From assembly GCA_944474755.1 (NCBI GenBank), contig OX104113.1:22386432-22450431 (forward strand): a stretch of 64,000 nt of DNA, written 5' to 3'. The position numbers and the translations under genes are program-made. Source of the stretch: Limnoperna fortunei. Its lineage: Eukaryota > Mollusca > Bivalvia > Mytilida > Modiolidae. This document shows positions 53,428-64,000 of the stretch, piece after piece. The notes under the pieces are model-generated. The model saw nothing but the letters and a program-made list of their open reading frames with translations. It ran no database searches and was not told where the DNA came from. Positions within the stretch are counted from its first letter, which is position 1. Every line of letters begins with the position of its first letter.

Positions 53428-56400
53428 CTGAAAATAAAATTTTAAGTTTTAGAATAAGCCATATGTGAAATTGTATGCTGATTATTTTAATAGAAAAACT
53501 AGCAAAAAATGGAGACTACAAAAGACCATTACAATGCCTAGAAAAAAACTTCTTGCTAAATCACATCTAAATGTTAAAATGTACATGTATGTATTTCAAT
53601 CTTGTATAATATCAGATATATTTGATCGGACAATAAATGTTTCTTTTCCTTAAAATAAATTTAAGGAACTGAGAAGATGCCGGAAAAAAAGAAAACAATT
53701 ATGTAAGTTTGGAAATAATTCTATTACATATACCTTGATAATAAGTAAAGGAAACCAAATAAATGTTACAGTATCACATTCTAAGGCTTACATACCAGAT
53801 CATGATGCATGTCTTGGTCTTCTAAGGACCATTTAGCTATAGCATATGAAGCATCCTTTCCTGCTAGTTTGTTATAAGAAGCACCCTTGCCATAAAAGTC
53901 TAAAAAAACAATAAGACAGTAAACTAAGGATCAACAAATTCAAAAACAGATAAATATAATTATTACATAATATATATGTTTGCCTTTTTCCTATTGGCCT
54001 AAACCAATACACGTGACTTTCCATTTCCTATCATATTGGTTTGCAAAACACTTATTCTACTCAATAAAAAACCATATTGCACTCTCGTGAGAAATGTATG
54101 AATAGAAATACCTAGCACGTGCTGTTTCCCCCAACTGAAATACGATAGCCAATCCTTCTTTAATCCCCTAAACCAATCAAAAATATCGTTCTGACTGACG
54201 TTCGGATTATGTTGTTGTTTGTAAACATGGTAACGTCATCGAGTGAACGTAATACGGATAGTTCGGATGCTAATAAGCGAAGATTTGCAGATATTACTAA
54301 CTTGGAAATTAATGAAATCATTAAGAAAAGAGGTGCTGTAAACACTCGCAAATCGATAGATCAAGCAATTATTTTTTTTACGAAATATTTACGTGAAACA
54401 GAGATGTCAGTTAGTTTGAAAACGGCGGACCCTCGGGAATTGTATTCATATCTTTGTAAATTTTATGCAGCAGCAAGGACGAGGATGGGATATTACATGT
54501 ATTCAAGAAATAATCACTGCAAACATTTCGTCATGGATTATGTCGATATTTTATCTATTTTCCAGAAATAAACATTATGAAAGACAACATTATAAAAAAA
54601 ATAGTGTATATTCCATTTCATGACTCAATAAATTATGTAATAAAACAATTACTACACTTGAACTTGATCAATATGAGGTTTTATGGAGCAGGGTAGAATA
54701 ATATTGAACTCGGCTTTCGTCTCGTTCAATATTATTATACCCTGCTCCATAACACCTCATATTGATCTCGTTCAAGTGCAGTAATTGTATAATATTTCCT
54801 TAAAAGTTTATTACCTGTATTTAAGGGGTTTTTTTAAGATCTAAATGTTTGCCACTATCAAAATCGCCTTAAAACACAACAGACTTTTTAACCTCTATTT
54901 AATATTTATGTCATCACTGCAAGAAGCTTCTTGGGAGTTATATTGGCAGTGATTTTGTTTGCTTGTCTCCGAATTTAGGCTGTATAAATATTTCCCAATT
55001 TATGACATAACTCCAAACAGAAAACCATAGTATTTTTTACTATGGCCAAAACATTTACTACCGTTCTACCCTGAAAAAAAACATTGAAATTCGATTCCCA
55101 TCTGATTTTACTTTGTAAAAACTGTACAGTGTGAAAACATGACCAGTAACCAGTTCAAAGCAAACCAAATTTTGTACACAATTCAGGAGATGATATGAAC
55201 TAAGTGCGGAAATTGCAAATACAATGCTGCCAGTTGTTAAACGAGTATTTCACAGATTTTAAACATAATAAAAATTAGTAATTTTGACCAATTGAAAAGG
55301 AGAGGGCTTTGTTTAACAAAGGCAACAAAATCAATGATTGGTCTTGTACTTGTTTAACTTCTATTTCTCACCATAGTTATGACCTTATGAACATGTTTTT
55401 AAAAGTAAAGAATATTTCCATTGTCATTGTGATTTAAGCATAGGCATAAACACTTAAAAAAATACTTTGCAATTTTTTAAATTTTTATATAAAAACTGAG
55501 ACCTTTTCCTTCTGTGACATCAAACACTACACCACGAACAGCCAGGTAAACAGGTTTGTCAGGCTGGAAAATAACATAAAATTATATTACTATATAATAG
55601 AAATGGAAATTAATTGTGTTTATGCTTTGGCAAGTGTTTTAAGACTAGTTTATTAGTATGGTAGGAATTCCTCCAGCATCAATAGGCTTCTTACCTACCT
55701 GATATGTAATAATATTCTAAAGTACACAAACTTTTTGAGTTATTGCATTGTCTAGAAATGTTTTTTTTATCAAAATTTTAAACATTATTTTAGCAACTGT
55801 GACCTTGAAATTTCATGGATTACCCCAAAAATCCATAGGCTTCTGATTCACTTAATATGAAACTATATCCTAAAGTTTCATTGAAATTAAATGCAAACTT
55901 TTGGAAATATTGCCCAGAAATATATTTTTTGTAAAATTTTCTAATATTTTCTGATAACTGTGACATTGAAATATAATTGATTTCCCCAAAAGTTTATAGG
56001 CTTTCTACCTAATATGAAACTATATCCCAAAGTGGCACTGAAATCATATGCAAAGTTATTGACTTGTTGTCCAAAAACATCTTACATTTGACAGCATTCC
56101 TCACATCATCAATAGGCTTCTTACCCACCTAAAAGGTAATAATATCCCAAAGTTTCATTGAAATTGGGTGCTAGCCTTTTAAAATATCATCCGAAACCAA
56201 ATTTGGATGAATAGACGGACAGGAGGACCACTATATAGTACCCCAGACTATCATATAAAAAAATACTTCCATTCAACATCAAGGTCAGCAAAATATAGAA
56301 TAGATATGATGAATAAAGCATAAATTTATTTTTTTTCCAGACACTTGTTTTTTTGTAGAAATTTACAAAGAGACAATGCCTCCATTTGATTAATTCCAAG

Positions 56401-59400
56401 TATTCTATTTCAAAACAAACATATAATTCTATACTGTTTTAAAAAAGCACATGTTCGCATCAATACCTAATTACAGGTATGATAAACAAATGGTTTGACT
56501 AACATTGGGCCATTTTGGGGTCCCTTGATTTCTAATACCCGTGTTATTCATACTTTGTCAAATTGTTCATGGCCATAATCATAAAGGAAAAGGGTTATTG
56601 AATATTTACAAAATTCCCAAACTCCCATGCAAACAAGTTATCTAGAATGAGTTTTAGTGATTTTTTTGTATTTTAACAACATTTTAATTATTTTGGTATC
56701 ATTTGCTCCAATTAAAAGAATAAAGATTATGAAGGCAGTTACTTTCCATAATGATCTGACACACAAAACCAATCATAAAAAAATTGATGATTTTGAAATC
56801 TCAAGCTTTCACAAACAAGATTAGCCAAGAATGAGGCATGGGGAGTAAGAGATATTTCTGTGATGTAATAATTGTATATTAGATATGCCTTGTTTATCTG
56901 TTAATTGCTTATTTGGTACGGAGGTAAACGGAAAGAAAGTCACAAGAAAAAAAGTCACAGGAAATAAAGTCACAGTTTTGATAGGAAAAAAAGTCACAGG
57001 AAAAAAAGTCACAAGAAAAAAAGTCACAATTAATAAGTTGTCTTGGCCACATATGTTGTCGTAATATGGACATATTTTTATGTTTATTATAATTATAGCC
57101 ATATTTTTATGTAAACCTTTTTTATTTACTTATTAGTTATTTAATACCATTAATAAAAATTGTATTTCAAGTCCAACAAAATCTAGAAAACATTTTAGTA
57201 ATAACAAATTACTGTGGACAGCTCTTCTTGTGCTGATTTAACAGTTAAAAATATGTATACCAAAGAAAAGTATGGGATAAACAACTATACATAGATCCAA
57301 GCCAAAAATATGGCTTCAAAATTTTAGTGATTTATTTATTAAATAATGTGAAGTGAAAATGAGCATGTGTGACCAATTATCGCACTACTAATTGTTTATT
57401 TATTCCGTTTATTTTATATGATTAAATTTTGCTAATTTGTTATGATATATATTTTAAAATTAAATGCCTTTAAATATCCACTTTACTTTTTATACACAAC
57501 AACATAAATCTTGCAAAAAACCTGAAAAACACAGTCAATACCAATACAACTTATTAATTGTGACTTTTTTTCCTGTGACTTTTTTTCTTGTGACTTTTTT
57601 TCCTGTGACTTTTTTTCTGTGACTTTTTTTCCTGTTATTTATTCCCTGATAGTGAACGTTGAAAGGTGAAAGGTTAAAATGAAAGACCAATAAAAGACTT
57701 TTAAAAGATTAAAAGATTTTTAAAAGATTTTTATACAAAAATTAGATTAATAACAGGTATGTTATAGATTAAAATGTCGAAATCAGTTACCAACATTAAA
57801 AAATTAAATGAAATTTTGAAATATGTATATATAATGATACAATAGACAAAAAATTTTAGTTACATTATAATAAATGTCATTAACAATTACAAAAGTTTAT
57901 TATTTCATAAACAAATTTAATGACAAAATACAGCTGTTTGGTTTATTTTCTATCCTGAAAATATTATTTATAGTTCTTAACAATGTTTATGCAAATGAAT
58001 GTTAGTTTGACATTTGGAACACATGTAATTGCAAATCTTTTTAAACAATTATAATTACTGTCACAATATAGTTGGGTCTTACTAAATGCAGAGAAGTACA
58101 GAAAAGCACAGAGAAGTGAAGAGGTGTAATTAAAAAAAATTTTATTCGATTAAATAAAGGTTTCTTACATATGCATTTTTTATATTTTGTATAAATTGAC
58201 TAAGATTCTACCTTATTTCAATATATCTCGCCTGTGAATGGATGATTTCTAGCATTTTGACAATGTTTACCTAGGTTGCAATGGCTGATAGTAGAGAAAA
58301 GTAACGTATCACAAATTATGTTTATTATAAAATAAGTATAATTATCGACAATTTCATCACAAAGTATACTTTGAAAAAATTTTAAGACAAAAAAAAGAGT
58401 GATTTCATAAAAAGTAAACCAGGTGTACACTCTCATACACTGTGTAAACAAATGTGCATAAAATTACACCAGTGTATAATTACCAGTTTAGTTCTGGATT
58501 GCCAGTTCATATTGGACAACCATTATATACAATGAATAAAATACTCAAAGCTGTATTAATAGCTACATTGCCAGAAACGAATAGTGACAAATATAAGACA
58601 TGGTTGTCCCATTTAAGAACAAAAATTTCTGGTGAGATAAGTTCTCATATAAATAGTGAAAGCACCTATTGCACGTATCACATGCAATGGCTCTGTCATT
58701 AGAGCAAACACTTTTTGTGTACATATTTTGTTTTGCTTAATTATTATTTCTGTAAATATTTACTGCTAAACCTTTTTTTGTTTATTTATTTTAAGTATTT
58801 TTTTTTAAATTTAAATTTTGGCAATGTAGCACTGTAATTATTTACTGTAAAAAGCAATTTGAAAGCAGAATTATTTATCAAGTGATTAAATAATTTCTAT
58901 AAAATCTTTATGTCTGCTAAACATTTTAAAAAACTTTCACAATATTAATGATGAACTCAACAAGCTGAACTGAAATTTTGAGAAAGTAAATTAGTTTTGA
59001 ATTCTACTCAAACATCATGGTTGTTTAACACTCCATATATACGCAACGGCCGTTTGATTCCCTCGTAATTGTTTGACACCTCTGTTAATTAATTTGAATT
59101 ACATTGTTGTTGCCACAAATGATATTCATTCAGACATCACAATCCAATTATCACCACTTTCCCTGATTACACAAAATAACGCACATTGTGACAATGATCA
59201 ATTATACTTAATCGGGTCTTTAAAAAAATTAGTTTAATAAATGACAAGGTTAGAGAAATCTCCCGCATATTGTTGAGACACATGGTTCAACAGCTCAAAA
59301 TATTTTTCACTAGTCAATTTTTTATAAACCTTTAAATAAACCATTTTTAAATTTAATTACTCCTCTGTGCTTCTCCGAGTTTGTATGACCGCAATAGTTC

Positions 59401-61598
59401 AATGGAAATCATAATTTGTCAGTTTATTTTCTTTGATCTTTTAATGATGTACGATGGAAAGACATGATAACTGCCGATAATACACCACATACAGACCACA
59501 TGACTATGGTATTTCGAAAAGGTCAATATGATCATTAAATATATTAAATTATTTTATTAATTACTCATGGTTAAAAGAAGTAAATATTAGTATTAAAACA
59601 AATTGACGACTTTCCAATTTAAAAAACGCCACCTAGTGTCCACTTCCGGTACTAAAAACTGCTGCTAATGCCGCAGTTTGTCCTGTTGAAAACTTATTCA
59701 ATGGACAATTCACGTCTTTCCATATGCGCGCCACCTACCGGTAACATGTTCGGTAACTCTAGTTTACATGTAAGACTGTAGTTGGTATACAAGCCATAAC
59801 ATAAATCTGTCACACTATATCTGCAATAAACAATTAATTGGCACCTACGTAGGTGAAAACCCCATTAAATAAAATGGGATATTAAAATATGTATCAGATA
59901 AACAGACTTTGCAAACTTTTGTCAAATAAAAGTGTGTATTTAAAAACTCCTAATTTATAAGTATACACAAAAAGTGTTAACTAATGAACTGTGGTTAATA
60001 AGCTGCTAATAAATTGTTAGTATAAATTACTTTCCCACTTTGTGCCCCAAGGAAATTAATTACCTGTTCACCGGATGCAAGATACTACACCTGGCTGCCG
60101 GTTAGATAAAGGTGATTTTTATTGTGGTGTCAACGAATATACGTGCAATGTAAATGACATAATGTATTACTTGTACATGTAATTATATGTCTCTGATGTA
60201 TGTGAGGCTGTGAGCACTGATTTCAATAGGTTGACAGTTATCAGTTACGGATAATTGAGTGATTACATATACCTATAATAAAAAAATGTCCCACTGAGAA
60301 GCTTCCTGTACAGGTGAATGGTGTTAATTGGAAAAGGCACACGTGCAATTTAGTAATAATTACCATGGGAAAATGTGTTGTTTGTTTCGGATACGACCTT
60401 CCAAGTAATATTTTACCCACATGTTTTAGGATAAGCATTTTCCAAATTGCAGTCGTAGGTTTAGTGGAATATGTCGAAAATAAAATAGCTTATTTTGTTT
60501 AAGAAAATTATTGCAACCCAGAAAGGAGCATCGTTTTATTGCAGTCATGCAGGTGATTTGAAGTCTATGAAGGAATGCTCCTCCCATCGTTAAGTTTTTC
60601 CCGCCACACCTATTGATTGGATTGTAATAGGTGTGTTGCTTTTGATACACGGGGCCACCCAGCTGTCAATTTAAGTCAATCACATCAGGCGTTCAAAGGA
60701 ATGACAATTGACACTGAATACTCGCATTGTGCACGTCCGATTGTTGTGGAATTTCTAGACAATTATATTATCTGTCAAATGAACAATTGTGTGAACCCAA
60801 AAATAAAACTGGAACGTCACAATAACGAGGTCAAAATATGTTGCAAAACATTGTTTTTATGGTTTTTAATGCATTGGAAATAAGTATTGTTAATTACAGG
60901 TGTCAAAATCTAATTGAAGATGTAATTAAAACCCCATGCTGTGTACACATGTTTGTTAATTAATAAACCTTAATGTTTATTACCCCATTTACCTGATGCT
61001 AAGGAAGAACCCCAGCTGTTTTATAGCTTGATTAAACAAGCTTAACAGTGACATACCTGTTCCAATATTCAAACTCACCTGTTGTCTATGGCTATAGTAA
61101 CATCTACTAATGAGGTTAATTAGATAATTTAATTGGCATAGTCAAACAATACAAAAAACAACGTAAAATCTTTATTTCAATATCATAGTCTTATAGTGAT
61201 GATAGCCGTAGTTTTTTTAACTGGAAGTAAAAAGGGAGATAAATCATGGAAAACTGGAAATGGGTCAATTAAGTTATTAATTTGTAGACACATGTCCTTT
61301 TCTTGTTTTTATGGACCGAGTATCGAAATTTTCATTTTTTTTCAGTACCACAGTGATCGCTACCGACATTTGAAAGTACACCAACAAGTATAGTAACTTA
61401 TACAGTAATGATGAAACATAAATAAAATCATACATTTGAACCGTCAAATTCTTTTAACTCAGATTCAGAAAATATTCGTGCATTCTCTTCTTCGTTTTTT
61501 CCTGTTATTTCTATTTCAATTTGTTTATATTTTCCTTCGCTTTTAACTAAAAAAAATAAGAAGAAGACAGCTGTCAAAAACTTCCCGGTGTCAACCAT
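53281..61598 (-). CDS. NENF: Neudesin (NENF), complete four-exon gene
   Basis: Neudesin is a small secreted member of the MAPR family with a cytochrome-b5-like heme-binding fold and neurotrophic signalling roles in animals. Minus-strand exons 61598-61434, 55563-55503, 53899-53796 and 53427-53281 join in phase (0, 1, 0) to about 158 residues; human neudesin is 172. Residues 1-22 form a signal peptide (F-L-T-A-V-F-F-L-F-F-L-V). Family motifs follow: F-S-E-S-E-L-K-E-F-D-G, V-Y-L-A-V-R-G-V-V-F-D-V-T, F-Y-G-K-G-A-S-Y, L-A-G-K-D-A-S-Y-A, and Y-K-K-K-Y-P-V-V-G-Y. The two tyrosines in F-Y-G and S-Y fit MAPR heme ligands. Human-type C-terminal extension is lacking; the protein ends S-G-E-L. It shares a promoter region with ACTR2. 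Confidence 0.92.
53796..53899 (-). CDS. NENF: NENF exon 3: heme-binding core
   Basis: 35 codons including the split Asp. D-F-Y-G-K-G-A-S-Y-N-K-L-A-G-K-D-A is the MAPR/cytochrome-b5-like core, followed by K-W-S-L-E-D-Q-D-M. Acceptor tttttttag, donor gtatgt. Confidence 0.93.
54227..54571 (+). CDS. Crypton/KIAA1958-like N-terminal domain ORF, orphan
   Basis: 114 codons from ATG 54227 to TAA, inside NENF intron 2 on the opposite strand. R-R-F-A-D-I-T, E-I-I-K-K-R-G-A-V-N-T-R-K-S-I-D, F-F-T-K-Y-L-R-E and L-Y-S-Y-L-C-K-F-Y-A-A-A-R-T resemble the N-terminal DNA-binding region of Crypton tyrosine recombinases and their domesticated relatives (KIAA1958/QRICH1/ZMYM-type, abundant in molluscs). The catalytic recombinase part is absent, so it is a fragment, a truncated element, or one exon of something longer. 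Family recognition is from memory. Confidence 0.5.
   Translation: MVTSSSERNTDSSDANKRRFADITNLEINEIIKKRGAVNTRKSIDQAIIFFTKYLRETEMSVSLKTADPRELYSYLCKFYAAARTRMGYYMYSRNNHCKHFVMDYVDILSIFQK
54646..54787. repeat. Long hairpin: 64-bp inverted arms with 14-bp loop
   Basis: 54646-54709 (starts CAATTACTACACTTGAACTT) and 54724-54787 are reverse complements with only a few mismatches, around TCGGCTTTCGTCTC. It lies 75 bp downstream of the Crypton-like ORF; it may be a terminus of that element or a separate foldback unit. Confidence 0.9.
54800..55495. other. NENF intron 2, unannotated part
   Basis: Nothing recognised. Confidence 0.5.
55503..55563 (-). CDS. NENF: NENF exon 2
   Basis: 20 codons plus 1 nt: P-V-Y-L-A-V-R-G-V-V-F-D-V-T-E-G-K. 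Acceptor ttttccag, donor G|gtctca (non-consensus after GT). Confidence 0.92.
55640..56230. repeat. Degenerate tandem repeat of about 120-150 bp in NENF intron 1
   Basis: Blocks ATAGGCTTCTTACC, TGAAACTATATCC.AAAGT, TTCATTGAAATT and GTGACCTTGAAAT recur about four times. No coding frame. Confidence 0.6.
56231..56930. other. NENF intron 1, unannotated part
   Basis: Nothing recognised. Confidence 0.5.
56934..57650. mobile_element. Foldback element with arms of repeated AAAAAAGTCACAGG
   Basis: Left arm (56934-57040) is a run of about six AAAAAAGTCACAGG/AAGTCACAAG units ending AATTAATAAGTTG. Right arm (57547-57645) is its reverse complement starting CAACTTATTAATTGTGAC. The 500-bp interior is AT-rich and non-coding. 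Tandem-repeat arms are typical of foldback transposons. No target duplication was identified. Confidence 0.75.
57660..61430. other. NENF intron 1, main part
   Basis: AT-rich. The plus-strand ORF at 58454-58702 and pairs of overlapping ORFs at 60241-60883 show no domain I recognise. No repeat of note. Confidence 0.5.
61434..61598 (-). CDS. NENF: NENF exon 1: signal peptide
   Basis: 55 codons from ATG 61598-61596. The open frame extends further upstream with another Met (61667), but signal-peptide placement favours the internal start M-V-D-T-G-K. Donor AAT|gtatga. Confidence 0.88.
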
Positions 61599-61779
61599 GT
61601 TGTGTTCTAACAAACGATCTGACAAACAACAAATTTGATTGGTCAATAAATTACACCGGCCTATCAAAACACCTGTTATTTATTTCCTTGTGAGTCAAAT
61701 GCCGGGGTGTTAACTTCCGGTTTGTCTGCTAGAGGAAAGATTTTTTAGTGTTTTGCAGTAAAATCCATCATCATCTGCG
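61599..61779. promoter_or_regulatory. NENF-ACTR2 bidirectional promoter region
   Basis: Only 181 bp separate the divergent start codons. It contains an inverted CCAAT box (GATTGGTCAAT, 61637-61647) and an ETS-type site ACTTCCGGTTT (61713-61723), both common in CpG-type bidirectional promoters. No TATA box is obvious. Function is inferred from layout. Confidence 0.7.
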
Positions 61780-61827
61780 ATGGATAGCGAAGGCAGAAAA
61801 GTCATTGTTTGTGATAATGGCACAGGA
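61780..61827 (+). CDS. ACTR2: Actin-related protein 2 (ACTR2/ARP2), first coding exon
   Basis: ARP2 is one of the two actin-like subunits of the Arp2/3 complex that nucleates branched actin filaments. Sixteen codons read M-D-S-E-G-R-K-V-I-V-C-D-N-G-T-G, matching the conserved ARP2 start (M-D-S-x-G-R-K-V-x-V-C-D-N-G-T-G) with the actin phosphate-1 loop D-N-G-T-G. Donor gtaagc, phase 0. The next exon (F-V-K-C-G-Y expected) is not found before 64000, so the intron is longer than 2.1 kb and the gene is truncated by the window. Confidence 0.93.
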
Positions 61828-62154
61828 GTAAGCATATCATTTGCATAGACATCAGATTGGTAGTTTTTTATGTTCTAATGTTTGTAAACAAACCCGGAAG
61901 TGTCAGCTTCTTTACAACTATCATTTAAATACTGTTTTTAATATAAGATACATTTCTGCTGTGATTAAAATCATGCACAATTTTACTCGTTTGAACTATT
62001 ATACATATTAAAAGTTTTAGTCAGTAGTTATGAATTTTAAAAAGTCTTCAGGTGGTTTATTAGTTCCTCCTCTCATACATAACATCCTACTGCCTTACAC
62101 AGGAAATAATATATTGTTAATTGTCTAATATCCCATGCCATACTTCAAGTAAAT

Positions 62155-62480
62155 GTGTTTTGGTGAGGGTTTTTTGTGTGCCAAATAAACTGCTTACAGC
62201 ATATGTTCCTGTTGTATATCAAGAAAGGTACTCCACCAATTATTTCCTCATGATATTCAGTGTTTTGAATTGTGGCAGTTTTTTTTAAATTTTGATAGGG
62301 TGTTTTTGACCTAAATTAGAACAGAATTATATGTTAAGAACAAGTGATTGTTGTCTATTCAAAATCCTTGTGGTAATATTGTCTGCAGGAAAAGTATCAC
62401 AGTTGTCCGTGAATGTAACGAAAGAAGACATACTTTTGTAAACAACGCAAGGTCAGGTTAGAAACAAAAATGGAAGACTT
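62155..62480 (+). repeat. Dispersed repeat family X, copy 2
   Basis: Same ordered blocks as 25420-25790 with many small indels. Confidence 0.65.
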
Positions 62481-62744
62481 GCTACAGTAGGCCTAGTTCC
62501 ATTAATGAAACCTCTCATTTCATGTTTATTTTCAACATTTTTATCGGATATTGATATTTATGTTTTAGTCAAATGCGAGGTTTCATCTTTTAAACACATT
62601 TTCCCGTGCAGAATGTTTCAGTTGAGTTTGATATGAAAAAAGTTTGTACAACCATGCAAACTGCGCTAAACTTAAAGAAAAATATCTAAATTTTCTAAAT
62701 TGTCCTACCTTACACTACAAACGTCAAAACTTTAATTCCAGCAG

Positions 62745-62890
62745 AAAACCTTAATCTCCGGGCGAAAACTTTAATTTTTTAAGGAATCCCGTTAAAATTA
62801 AGTGTTGGTTTTTTAAATTAAGGTTGTCACCGAGAAATTAAGGTTTTCCCTCGGAGATTAAGGTTTTCCCGCGGAGATTAAGGGTTTTTG
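62745..62890. repeat. Foldback repeat of TTAAGGTTTTCCCNCGGAGA units
   Basis: AACCTTAATCTCCGGGCGAA (62748 on) is inverted as TTTTCCCTCGGAGATTAAGG and TTTTCCCGCGGAGATTAAGG (62842-62883), with about three units on the right and two on the left. Can form an imperfect hairpin. Confidence 0.7.
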
Positions 62891-64000
62891 TTGATCATGT
62901 TGATTGGACCCCTGGGTCGGTCATTGTTGTTGATAACGATCATCAGTTACTCTGCAGATTTATGACAATGGTTATAAAGCTATATATTTATGTATAAAAT
63001 TTATTCTTGTCCAAAATAAATATGTATATGAATATCCCAAAATAAAAATGCATGAACGTGAATGCATTTTCTATCAACTTTATTTCAGAAAAGGCGTATA
63101 TTTAAAAATTTTATTATTATACAAATTATTAAAAGATAATTTTTAAGTAACCATTAAGTTATTATTTTTCCATTTGAAGATCGGTAGGTAAGAAATATAG
63201 AACAATCAATACACGGACCAAACTTGTAATACACATCCGCCATACTGTTTGTTTACCTGTACAACATGAAAGGAATAAAGGACGGATCTTAAATTATTTT
63301 TAATTATTTGTTTTTTATTCGCAGGTTTCTGGTAAGTTTTTGGTATTCATATTGTTGTTGAACAAAATCTAACATGTTGTTTATTTTGCATTTTTAACCT
63401 TTCTTCGTTTTAGCTTTATATTTTTATTTGGACTTGTTATTATTACGTTGGGTTTCTAATGATTTGATTTTTTTTTATTGTCGATTTTATTTGTTGAATT
63501 CAAATTATGTTAATTGTTAATAAAATTAAACGTGTTATTTGTTTTGCATTCATAACAAATTCTTAGTTTTTACTTATAAACATTTATTTTTTGTTATATT
63601 TTAATTTGCTCAGAAATTTATTTTCAATACAAAGCATGTTTTTGCCGTTTTCTGTTATTTTCTATTCAGCTTTAAATTGTTTCAATTTATAAGTTTAATT
63701 GGTATTACAGCTGTGTAAATTTATGAATTTTTTTGTTTTTCTTGAACTGAAATTAGCGGTGTTTTTTAATCGATACTAGTTTATTTATAATTATTTCAAC
63801 GCTCAAGACAAAAAATGAATACATGCGTCCATTAACTTAAATGAAATCCTCTAGTCGGGTGCAGCTCTTATGCCCCTCCGTCGAATATCATCGGAAAATC
63901 AAAGATTAATCGACGGGTGTTTTAAGTATTTTAATTGCTTTATTATGGTCTTTACAGTGTATCCAGAAGAAATTGTGCAAAGTTAGATCCACCATCCTAT

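Larger units (their letters stand above)
61828..64000. other. ACTR2 intron 1 (partial)
   Basis: Holds dispersed repeat family X copy 2 and a TTAAGGTTTTCC foldback (separate entries). Otherwise AT-rich with no gene. Confidence 0.6.

Noticed and set aside
58454..58702. 82-codon plus-strand ORF in NENF intron 1
   Set aside because: Protein-like composition, but no domain recognised, no splice or promoter context; not supported as a gene.
63313..63319. Micro-exon GTTTCTG in ACTR2 intron 1 (tattcgcag ... gtaagt)
   Set aside because: Seven nucleotides after a phase-0 exon would shift the frame, and ARP2 should continue F-V-K-C-G-Y.

Overview
This is AT-rich, intron-rich animal DNA. The compact GT-AG introns, CR1-like LINE, tRNA-headed SINEs, a probable Helentron-type element with an internal tandem array, and long intronic minisatellites suggest a marine invertebrate, most plausibly a bivalve mollusc. 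The species assignment is inference. No prokaryotic features or CRISPR arrays were seen.

Layout. (1) 120-4158 is a nearly complete CR1-like LINE on the + strand: PHD finger, endonuclease, reverse transcriptase. It is broken only by two in-frame TGA codons that look like decayed CGA arginine codons. (2) 5534-48940 is the main content: a complete 20-exon + strand gene for HAP2/GCS1, the ancestral gamete-membrane fusogen. All splice phases chain into an open frame of about 835 codons. The introns are inflated by minisatellites with units of 47 bp (intron 1), 34 bp (intron 4), 26 bp (intron 7) and 21 bp (intron 9). They also hold SINEs, Helentron-like elements and several TIR elements whose target-site duplications can be read because they landed in repeats. 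A 140-bp exon fragment of the splicing factor PRPF39 sits inside the 34-bp array. (3) 48941-53280 is the HAP2 3' UTR and intergenic DNA. (4) 53281-61598 on the - strand is a complete four-exon neudesin (NENF) gene, a secreted cytochrome-b5-like/MAPR protein. Its introns hold a Crypton/KIAA1958-like ORF, a long perfect-looking hairpin and a foldback element. (5) 61780-61827 is the first coding exon of ACTR2 (ARP2), head-to-head with NENF across a 181-bp presumed bidirectional promoter. The rest of ACTR2 lies beyond the window.

How it fits together. HAP2, NENF and ACTR2 are functionally unrelated neighbours. HAP2 and NENF converge, and NENF and ACTR2 diverge. The most interesting material is the animal HAP2 gene itself (patchily retained in Metazoa), its unusual predicted second membrane segment and long tail, a dead duplicated exon, and the dense nested-repeat history of its introns.
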